Positions 1 to 6,565 of a DNA stretch of 6,565 nucleotides are shown in pieces; positions within the stretch are counted from its first letter, which is position 1; every line of letters begins with the position of its first letter. The stretch covers positions 1 through 6,565 of the forward strand of contig VFZQ01000310.1 of the NCBI GenBank assembly GCA_016871135.1, in the 5' to 3' direction. The notes below the pieces were generated by a model. That model was not told the DNA's origin, ran no database searches, and worked only from the letters and a program-made list of their open reading frames with translations. The translations under genes were made by a program, and so were the position numbers. This DNA is from Acidobacteriota bacterium (GTDB lineage Bacteria; Acidobacteriota; Terriglobia; Bryobacterales; Bryobacteraceae).

Positions 1-198
1 GGTTATACGGCCGACGGCACGCCGAACGGCCGTAAATCGATCGAAGGAGAAGACGCCGTTTTCCTCGCAAATCTCGAACAAGACCCCGGCGAATCGCACA
101 ATTTGCGCCGCGCGCATCCGGACGTAACGGCCGCTCTTGAAGCCGAACTAAAGACCTGGTTGGAGGCCATACAGAAACTTGCGCCAAAATCCGATTAA
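1..198 (+). CDS. Sulfatase (arylsulfatase family), C-terminal fragment
   Basis: This is the last 65 codons of a gene that starts left of the window; frame 1 is open from base 1 to the TAA at 196–198. The visible tail contains FLANLEQDPGESHNL, then HPDV, then a short amphipathic helix ending LKTWLEAIQKL. This '(L/N)LexDPGExxNLaxxHPe' pattern followed by a helix is the usual C-terminal end of family S1 sulfatases, where the small C-terminal subdomain packs on the alkaline-phosphatase-like core. Such enzymes hydrolyse sulfate esters, often on polysaccharides, and are commonly exported. The catalytic Cys/Ser that becomes formylglycine, and the metal ligands, lie outside the window, so activity and substrate cannot be judged. 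The gene is followed 18 nt later by a same-strand small gene. Family assignment is fairly secure from the tail alone; the exact subfamily is not. Confidence 0.85.
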   Translation, partial: GYTADGTPNGRKSIEGEDAVFLANLEQDPGESHNLRRAHPDVTAALEAELKTWLEAIQKLAPKSD

Positions 199-216
199 AC
201 TAAAAGATCCGCGCCC

Positions 217-606
217 ATGCCGTCCCGAAAGACGAAATCGAAGGCAGTACAAATTGGAATTCACACCGTGACGCTGCTTCCGGGTGAATCGGAAAAACGA
301 ATCGCTCAAATCACCGCCGAGGTCCGCCGCGAGTGGGAACCGTGCGGAGTCGTTGAAGAATGCGACTGCGACACGATTGTCCACGCGCGTTTCAAACTCG
401 AACGCTACGAGCGCTACTTCGACCACTTTGTCCGCAGCGGGATTCGCGCCGACGACCTCCGCGGCGCACAACGTACCTATCAGGCGGCGCTCAAGCTGGC
501 CGAGGATTCGCTTACTATCGCCCGCGAGAATCCACGCCGCAAGCCACCCAGCCGCGCGACCGACATCGATCTCGCCGCGATGCCGGTGCGGGCGATGGTG
601 CAGTAG
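217..606 (+). CDS. Conserved-looking hypothetical protein, 129 aa
   Basis: I do not recognise this gene. It starts at ATG 217, 18 nt after the sulfatase stop and in the same frame, with no good Shine-Dalgarno sequence upstream, so it may be co-transcribed with the sulfatase. Codon use resembles its neighbours (many G/C third positions, balanced GAA/GAG), which favours a real gene over the arginine-rich frames overlapping it. The protein has a basic N-terminus, then a short likely beta segment (QIGIHTVTLLPGES, residues 12–25). It continues as a charged, mostly helical body: EKRIAQITAEVRREW, then three cysteines at about 43, 49 and 51 within EPCGVVEECDCD, then ERYERYFDHF and a helix AQRTYQAALKLAEDSL. 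The tail is basic and proline-rich. There is no signal peptide or membrane segment, so it is probably cytoplasmic. The CxxxxxCxC cluster might bind metal, but that is only a guess. Its TAG stop (604–606) directly abuts the stop of the convergent DUF1501 gene. Confidence 0.72.
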   Translation: MPSRKTKSKAVQIGIHTVTLLPGESEKRIAQITAEVRREWEPCGVVEECDCDTIVHARFKLERYERYFDHFVRSGIRADDLRGAQRTYQAALKLAEDSLTIARENPRRKPPSRATDIDLAAMPVRAMVQ

Positions 607-1977
<1,371 letters not shown>

Positions 1978-1980
1978 GGC

Positions 1981-4900
1981 TCAGTTCCTTGTGATCGTTT
2001 CGTGGAGATTCAGTATCGCGCGCGTTACGGTCATTGTTGCCGCCAACTCCGCCGTAGGGGTACTTGATCGCGGCGCTTCTCCCGCATCGAGGAATGTCCG
2101 CGCCGCGGCCGGATCGCTATCGAATCGCCTCAGGCCGCTCTTGTACAAATCGAGCAACACCGCGCGTTCGCCCGCGGTTGGAGTGCGGCCCACGGCGCGT
2201 TGGAACGCCCAATCGATTCGGGCTTCCGGCGCGCCGCCGCTCACGTAAGCGTTCTGCGCAAACACACGCGCCGCTTCAACGTAGGTCGGATCGTTCAGCA
2301 GAACCAGCGCTTGCAACGGTGTGTTCGACGCACTCCGATTCACCGTGCACTCTTCGCGCGTCGCCGCGTCGAAGGTCATCAGGCTAGGATGCAAGAATGT
2401 CCGCTGCCAAAAGGTGTAAAGTCCGCGGCGGTATTGATCGTCGCCGCGGCTGGCCGAATAATCGCGCTTGGGGAAATTCAGCGCGGCCAAGAATCCTTCC
2501 GGTTGATAGGGCCGCACGCTTGGTCCGCCGAAGCGCTCGACGAGCAGCTCGGATACCGACAGCGCGATGTCACGAACTACTTCGGCATCCACGCGCCAAC
2601 GGTTCTGTTTCGCCAGCAACCGGTTCTCCGGATCCTTTTCCGACGCCGCACCTGTCGAAGCTTGGCGATATGTCTTGCTCATCACAATCAATTTCGTGAT
2701 GTGCTTGCGATCCCACCCGCTTTCGACAAACTCATTCGCCAGCCAGTCTAGCAGTTCCGGATGCGTAGGCCACTCGCCTTGCGAACCGAGATCTTCCAGC
2801 ACACGCGAAAGTCCCGCGCCGAAAAACAACCGCCATTGGCGATTGACGTAGGCGCGCGCGGTGAGTGGATTGTCACGTGAAACCAGCCAGTTGGCCAAGT
2901 CGAGCCGCGTGCCCGACACCTTGCCGAGAAACGCCGGCACGGCGGGTTCCACGATTGCGCCGCTATCGTCCATGAAATTGCCGCGGTTCAAGATGCGCGT
3001 AACTTCCGGTTTCACCGATTCCGATATCATCACGCGCGGTGCGATTGCATCGACCGCTCCCAGCGCGGCTTCGGCGCGTTTCAACGCCGTCAGCGACTCC
3101 TCCATCGCCAGAGACGTCCAATCGAGCGCTGCTACGATTGCTTGTCTATCTTCATCGTTCCTCTTGCTCTTCGACTTTTTCAACGCCGCCACTACCGCCG
3201 CGGACAATCCGGTCTGGATCTTGGCGCCGCGCTGTTCGGAGACCGGCATCGCCAGTCCCTTGGACAACGCCAATCGCAATCGCCCAATGGTCGCTTTGCG
3301 GAATTCGGAATCGTGCCGGATGCGGACGACGATTCGCGACTGCGCCGTGGTCGCCAGAGGTGTTTCAAACCGCAGCGCCAGCGAGGTAACCGGCGCGTCG
3401 CCGTAAGTCGACGCGCCCCATCCCGTTTGCGGGTTTCCATCAATGGCGTTCATCGGGTGTTGCTCCGGCGCCTGGAATCGAATGCTAGATGCCGCCGTGG
3501 AGAATCGCAGTTTGCGCCCTTCGGGCAGCAACGCCGCTTCGATTTCCGAGACCATTAGTCGATCGCTTCCGCGTGCGATACGCAACCCGAGCAGCGACTC
3601 GTCCTGCATCGCCTGTATGCCCAGCTGCAACCAGCGGCCCGCGCCCGGTTCTAGCGTAATGGTGTAGGTCTCGTTGTCCGGATTGGCGCCCGACGCGACA
3701 ATGAGGCCTTCGCCCGGTTTGGGTTCCGTCACGGCCTCGCCGATATTGCCCGGCGCGGGTTCGTCGTTATAGACCTTTAGCGTCGCTTTCGTTGCCGATG
3801 CCGCGACCGGCCTCTGATACGTCCATGCCAGCGAGCCGTTTTCATAGGCGCCGAGCAACGCCTTTTCATTGCGCTTCGAAGCGGCTCGCTTCGCTTCGAC
3901 CGCCTTTTTCGATGCCTCGACAGCCGCCGCCAAAGGCGCCCGCCGCGCGCGATCCTGCTCGCTCGATAAATCGAGCAGCGCGCCCCAGGCTTTAGGTCCG
4001 CGGTCGGGCACGAGGCCGGTTTCCTTAATATCGGCGAAGAATGCTTTGAAGGAATAAAAATCCCTCGCCGTGAACGGATCGAATTTGTGATCGTGGCATT
4101 CGGCGCAACCGAGCGTCGAGCCCATCCATACTGTCGCTGTCGTTCGCACCCGGTCAGCCGCGTATTTGGCAAGATACTCCTTGGGCTGTAGTCCGCCTTC
4201 GGCCGATACACGGTTGATCCGGTTATACGCCGACGCGGTCTTCTGCGCGGGCGTCGCGGCCGGTAGCAGATCTCCAGCCAACTGTTCTCTCGTAAACTGA
4301 TCGAAGGGCTGGTTTTCGTGAATCGATCGCAGCACGTAATCTCGGTACGGCCAGGCGGGGAATGGATTATCACCATGGAATCCAGCCGTGTCCGCGTAAC
4401 GAACTCCATCGAGCCAGTGCATCGCTTGCTTTTCGGCGTACCGCTTTGAAGCGATCATGCGGTCAACTACGTTTTCATACGGCTCGCCGGCGACGAACGC
4501 AGCCACTTCCATTGGCGCCGGCGGTACTCCGGTCAAGTCGAGCGCCAGTCGCCGGATGAGTGTTGCGCGATCGGCCTCAGCCGACATGGACAGTCCCGCC
4601 GCGTGTTGTTTCGCTGCAATAAATCCATCGATCGACGCAGTCGTAGCCCCGCGGCGCAGCGGTTCGTAAGCCCAGTGCCCTTCGTACACAGCGCCTTCGG
4701 CGACCCACCGGCGTATCGTGTCCTTTTGCGCCGCGATTAGCGTTTTGTGCGCTGAAACTGGCGGCATCAGTAGCGACGGATTCTCCGCAAAGATCCTCCG
4801 CACGATTTCCGATTGTCCCGGATTGCCCGGCACAATCGGCGCGCGTCCGCGCGCATTCGACTTCACTGCCTCCTCACGCAAATCGAGCCGCATATTGGCC

Positions 4901-5034
4901 ATGCGGCTCGATTTGTCTGGGCCATGACACCGGAAGCAGGTATCGGCCATGATCGGCCGGATCTCCCGGTTGAAACTGACAGGTTGCTGTGATTGCGAAG
5001 CCAGCGCTGTTAGCGCGAGTAGAAAAATCCTCAC
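1981..5034 (-). CDS. Secreted PSCyt1–DUF1549–DUF1553 cytochrome-like protein
   Basis: This 1017-residue protein has the planctomycete-cytochrome architecture. A signal peptide, MRIFLLALTALASQ, is followed by a PSCyt1 domain with haem c motif CFRCH (33–37), possible Met ligand in SLLMPP (87–92) and the usual HWAYEPLRR (120–128). A DUF1549 domain (about 130–340) carries a second motif, CAECHDHKFDP (310–320). After a Lys/Ala-rich helical linker (about 360–395), a beta-rich insert (about 405–595) contains AIDGNPQTGWG (530–540) and IGRLRLALSKG, the F5/8-type-C-like module common in these proteins. DUF1553 (about 705–990) has NPLTARAYVNRQW, RRGLYTFWQRT, FDAATREECTVNR and NTPLQALVLLND. Two CXXCH motifs imply covalent haem and an extracytoplasmic redox role, but the reaction and substrate are unknown. 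The start is GTG, chosen because it gives a proper signal peptide; there is no Shine-Dalgarno sequence and the codon sits in a hairpin (5006–5043). The gene follows the repeat-protein stop by 24 nt in the same frame and is 3 nt from the DUF1501 gene. Confidence 0.94.
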   Translation of the reverse strand: MRIFLLALTALASQSQQPVSFNREIRPIMADTCFRCHGPDKSSRMANMRLDLREEAVKSNARGRAPIVPGNPGQSEIVRRIFAENPSLLMPPVSAHKTLIAAQKDTIRRWVAEGAVYEGHWAYEPLRRGATTASIDGFIAAKQHAAGLSMSAEADRATLIRRLALDLTGVPPAPMEVAAFVAGEPYENVVDRMIASKRYAEKQAMHWLDGVRYADTAGFHGDNPFPAWPYRDYVLRSIHENQPFDQFTREQLAGDLLPAATPAQKTASAYNRINRVSAEGGLQPKEYLAKYAADRVRTTATVWMGSTLGCAECHDHKFDPFTARDFYSFKAFFADIKETGLVPDRGPKAWGALLDLSSEQDRARRAPLAAAVEASKKAVEAKRAASKRNEKALLGAYENGSLAWTYQRPVAASATKATLKVYNDEPAPGNIGEAVTEPKPGEGLIVASGANPDNETYTITLEPGAGRWLQLGIQAMQDESLLGLRIARGSDRLMVSEIEAALLPEGRKLRFSTAASSIRFQAPEQHPMNAIDGNPQTGWGASTYGDAPVTSLALRFETPLATTAQSRIVVRIRHDSEFRKATIGRLRLALSKGLAMPVSEQRGAKIQTGLSAAVVAALKKSKSKRNDEDRQAIVAALDWTSLAMEESLTALKRAEAALGAVDAIAPRVMISESVKPEVTRILNRGNFMDDSGAIVEPAVPAFLGKVSGTRLDLANWLVSRDNPLTARAYVNRQWRLFFGAGLSRVLEDLGSQGEWPTHPELLDWLANEFVESGWDRKHITKLIVMSKTYRQASTGAASEKDPENRLLAKQNRWRVDAEVVRDIALSVSELLVERFGGPSVRPYQPEGFLAALNFPKRDYSASRGDDQYRRGLYTFWQRTFLHPSLMTFDAATREECTVNRSASNTPLQALVLLNDPTYVEAARVFAQNAYVSGGAPEARIDWAFQRAVGRTPTAGERAVLLDLYKSGLRRFDSDPAAARTFLDAGEAPRSSTPTAELAATMTVTRAILNLHETITRN
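1985..1990 (-). promoter_or_regulatory. Ribosome binding site of the DUF1501 gene
   Basis: Read on the minus strand this is AAGGAA, about 8 nt before the ATG at 1977. It lies inside the last codons of the upstream cytochrome-like gene, whose TGA (1983–1981) falls between the site and the start codon. This fixes the DUF1501 start and fits termination–reinitiation coupling. Confidence 0.8.
4879..4915 (-). repeat. Perfect 15-bp inverted repeat inside the cytochrome gene
   Basis: CAAATCGAGCCGCAT (4879–4893) is exactly complementary to ATGCGGCTCGATTTG (4901–4915), with a 7-nt spacer, ATTGGCC. In the minus-strand mRNA this is a stem of 15 Watson–Crick pairs starting about 120 nt after the GTG start. 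It encodes residues 40–52, just after the CFRCH haem motif. The peptide there (SSRMANMRLDLRE) looks normal for a PSCyt1 domain, so the palindrome comes from codon choice rather than from an inserted element. No U-run follows, so it is not a standard terminator. Confidence 0.9.
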
Positions 5035-5043
5035 GCTAACAGC
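5006..5043 (-). promoter_or_regulatory. Hairpin enclosing the GTG start of the cytochrome gene
   Basis: In the minus-strand transcript, GCTGTTAGCGTGAG (5043–5030) pairs with CTCGCGCTAACAGC (5019–5006) across a 10-nt loop, GATTTTTCTA. This gives 14 pairs with one T·G wobble. The outer ten pairs are perfect. The wobble would be an A/C mismatch on the opposite strand, so the structure is better as mRNA of this gene than as plus-strand RNA. The start codon GTG (5034–5032) lies in the 5' arm and would be occluded. There is no U-run after the stem, so I read it as a possible translation-control structure rather than a terminator. The structure is seen in the sequence; its role is inferred. Confidence 0.6.
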
Positions 5044-5058
5044 ATAGCGGCAAATGCG

Positions 5059-6565
5059 TTAATTCGGACGGACGAACGGATAGTCGATCAGGGCCTGCCA
5101 GACGCCGGCGATTCGTGTCCACAACCGGACCCAAATCGTCGAGCCCGCGCCGTTGGGAATGCCGGCGACTTGTTTTGACGTTCCAAGGACGACACCGCTG
5201 GTGATGCTGCCGTTTCCTTGCGAGGTGCCGACGTCGAGCCAGTAGTCCTGAGCTCCGGTGCCGGCGGTCCAAGTGAACGTCGTCGTCGTGCCCGGCAACT
5301 GCGTTCCACCGGCTGATGGCGCGGTTAACTGGGCGCGAGGATCGCCGCCATTGCAGGTGTAGGTGTAGTCGATGGGCGGCTGATAGCCCGCGGCCGTTTT
5401 GGTCCACAAGCGCACGAAGATCGGCGTGTTTAGGCAAGGGATGTTGGTCACTTGTTTCGAGGTTCCGGCCACCACGCCTCCGGAGAGATTGCCCAAGCCG
5501 GCCGCGGTACCCGCGTCGAGCCAGTATTCGGTTGCGTTCTGTCCGGCGCTCCAATTGAAGGTTTGCGTTGAGGAGGTTAACGTCGACCCGGGCGTCGGCG
5601 TCGTAATCTGGCCGCGAGGATCTGACCCGTTGCAAGTGTAGGAATAGTCGAATGGCACCTGCCAGACTCCGCTTACGCGCGTCCACAGGCGTGCGAAGAT
5701 CGGCACGTTGCCGCAAGGGAGGTTCATGACTTGCTTTGACGTGCCGGCAACGACGCCAGCCGAGATATTGCCTTGGCCAAGCCCGGTGCCGATGTCGAGC
5801 CAGTAGTCCTGCGCGTTTGTGCCGGCGGACCAGTTAAACGTCTGAATCGTGGAAGTCAGCACCGAACCGGGAACCGGAGTCGTCATCTGCGCGCGGCCGT
5901 CCGAACAGGCGCCGCTGCCGTTGTTGGCCGTATAGGTATAGTCGAGCGGAGTTTGATAGCCAAGCGAGGTGCGGGTCCACAGACGGGCGTGGATGGTTTG
6001 ACCGTTGCAAGGGATGTTACTGACTTGTCTAGATGTGCCCGCTACAACTCCACCGAAAATATTGCCTTGGCCTTGGGCGCTTCCGATATCGAGCCAGTAG
6101 TCGAGCGCCGACGCTCCCGCCGACCAAGCGAATGTGATGGTCGAACCCGCTAGCGTCGTTCCCGGAGCCGGTGTTGTGAGCTGACCGAGGTCGCTCCCCG
6201 TGCACGATACGGGCGGTAGGAATTCGTAGTCCAGGGGCGCTTGCCAGACACCGCCAACCCGTGTCCATAACCGGACAAATACTTTCGGCGTGCCATTACA
6301 CCCGATCGGCGAGACTTTTGAGTTGCCAGCCACGACTCCCGCCGAGAAGTTGCCTTGTCCCAGCGCCGAACCCACGTCCAACCAGAAGTCTTGTGCGTTT
6401 AGAGCGTTCGACCACGTGAAGTTGACTGATTGGGATGGGAGTACCGAACCCGGTGCGGGCGACAAGATCACAGCCTGCGTTGGTAGATTGCAGCTGTTTG
6501 ACGCTTTATAGTAATGGTCGATCGGGCTCAGATTCCCACCCGAAGTCTGCGTCCAAAGGCGCGCA
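5059..6565 (-). CDS. Tandem Ig/FnIII-like repeat protein, probably secreted (5' partial)
   Basis: The frame is open to the right edge, so the N-terminus is missing; about 501 residues are visible, ending with TAA at 5061–5059. A GTG at 6471 is in frame but is not the start, because a further repeat (RLWTQTSGG, then SNSCNLPTQ) continues upstream of it. The protein is made of consecutive domains of about 88–98 residues. Each has a pattern like TPxPGSxLxxxxxTFxWSAG, then YWLDxGT, GVVAGTSKQV, (L/I)PC, RLWT and DYxYTC. This matches the widespread bacterial Ig/fibronectin-III-like beta-sandwich repeats with conserved TFxW, YWLxVG and VRLW motifs, usual in extracellular adhesive or scaffold proteins. 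Four of the five complete domains have two cysteines each, which fits an oxidising extracytoplasmic location. The end (FVRPN) shows no PEP-CTERM, LPXTG or Por sorting tail. It is the upstream neighbour of the PSCyt and DUF1501 genes in a likely operon. Ligand unknown; any enzymatic domain would have to lie upstream, outside the window. Confidence 0.85.
   Translation of the reverse strand, partial: ARLWTQTSGGNLSPIDHYYKASNSCNLPTQAVILSPAPGSVLPSQSVNFTWSNALNAQDFWLDVGSALGQGNFSAGVVAGNSKVSPIGCNGTPKVFVRLWTRVGGVWQAPLDYEFLPPVSCTGSDLGQLTTPAPGTTLAGSTITFAWSAGASALDYWLDIGSAQGQGNIFGGVVAGTSRQVSNIPCNGQTIHARLWTRTSLGYQTPLDYTYTANNGSGACSDGRAQMTTPVPGSVLTSTIQTFNWSAGTNAQDYWLDIGTGLGQGNISAGVVAGTSKQVMNLPCGNVPIFARLWTRVSGVWQVPFDYSYTCNGSDPRGQITTPTPGSTLTSSTQTFNWSAGQNATEYWLDAGTAAGLGNLSGGVVAGTSKQVTNIPCLNTPIFVRLWTKTAAGYQPPIDYTYTCNGGDPRAQLTAPSAGGTQLPGTTTTFTWTAGTGAQDYWLDVGTSQGNGSITSGVVLGTSKQVAGIPNGAGSTIWVRLWTRIAGVWQALIDYPFVRPN
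5062..6565 (-). repeat. Array of about 90-residue coding repeats, five complete and one partial
   Basis: Approximate unit boundaries, N- to C-terminal, are: partial unit 6565–6472; unit 1 6471–6178 (98 aa); unit 2 6177–5884 (98 aa); unit 3 5883–5605 (93 aa); unit 4 5604–5326 (93 aa); unit 5 5325–5062 (88 aa). Units 3 and 4 are about two-thirds identical by my by-eye count and equal in length. The DNA is also recognisably repeated, for example GTCGAGCCAGTA near 5236, 5516 and 5795 on the plus strand. Units 1, 3 and 5 share GVWQ and AQD(Y/F)WLD, while units 2 and 4 share GYQ and a GGVV turn. Confidence 0.88.

Noticed and set aside
148..471. Minus-strand open frame of 107 codons opposite the small hypothetical gene
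   Set aside because: It overlaps the sulfatase tail and most of the plus-strand gene, has no supporting start context, and shows no recognisable features. The plus-strand frame has better codon use and position.
3955..3978. Inverted repeat CTGCTCG/CGAGCAG, with a competing GCTCGAT/ATCGAGC pairing
   Set aside because: Only 7 bp per arm, with two mutually exclusive registers, in a codon-biased GC-rich stretch. This is expected by chance.
5006..5043. The start-codon hairpin as an intrinsic terminator between the repeat and cytochrome genes
   Set aside because: No U-run follows the stem in either direction; the only T-run is in the loop. The stem also overlaps the coding start, so a standard terminator is unlikely.
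5035..5061. Possible stop-codon readthrough fusing the repeat protein to the cytochrome protein
   Set aside because: The two frames are the same and separated by a single TAA and eight codons, but the downstream gene has its own signal peptide, so a fusion would be nonsensical.
5036..5716. Long open frame of 226 codons overlapping the repeat gene on the same strand
   Set aside because: Its product is Arg/Ser/His-rich with no domain logic and repeats only because the underlying DNA repeats. The frame ending at 5059 gives coherent domains.
6469..6471. GTG at 6471 as the start of the repeat protein
   Set aside because: The frame stays open to the window edge and upstream codons encode the end of another repeat (RLWTQTSGG), so this is an internal valine.
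5062..6565. Periodic DNA pattern as a CRISPR or satellite array
   Set aside because: The period is about 265–295 bp, the copies diverge, and the pattern follows codons. It is explained by protein domain duplication.

Overview
The window reads as a slice of a GC-rich bacterial chromosome, probably from Acidobacteriota of the Solibacter/Bryobacter type, with Planctomycetota as the alternative. I infer this from gene content: an arylsulfatase tail, a DUF1501 protein and a PSCyt1–DUF1549–DUF1553 'planctomycete cytochrome' protein side by side. That pairing is typical of those two phyla. No rRNA or marker gene is present to settle it. Coding density is near total, and I saw no tRNA, rRNA, CRISPR array, insertion sequence or phage gene.

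Layout. Positions 1–198 (+) hold the C-terminal end of a sulfatase that begins outside the window. Positions 217–606 (+) hold a 129-residue protein of unknown function. From 607 to the right edge everything is on the minus strand and looks like one operon, read right to left: a large secreted protein of tandem Ig/FnIII-like domains (5059–6565, N-terminus outside the window), then a 1017-residue exported cytochrome-like protein with two CXXCH motifs (1981–5034), then a 456-residue Tat-exported DUF1501 protein (607–1977). The gaps are 24 nt and 3 nt. The plus- and minus-strand units meet tail to tail with no base between the two stop codons (606/607).

How the genes may work together. The PSCyt protein and the DUF1501 protein are a recurrent neighbouring pair. 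Both carry export signals, and the repeat protein is also most likely extracellular. The simplest reading is a cell-surface or periplasmic system, perhaps for polysaccharide processing given the adjacent sulfatase, but no substrate can be read from the sequence.

The most unusual signals are at nucleotide level. The GTG start of the cytochrome gene is buried in a 14-bp hairpin and has no Shine-Dalgarno sequence. A perfect 15-bp inverted repeat lies about 120 nt further into the same gene, just after its first haem motif. The repeat protein shows alternating A/B domain types, which suggests a two-domain unit of duplication, and its last domain has lost both cysteines found in the complete domains before it.
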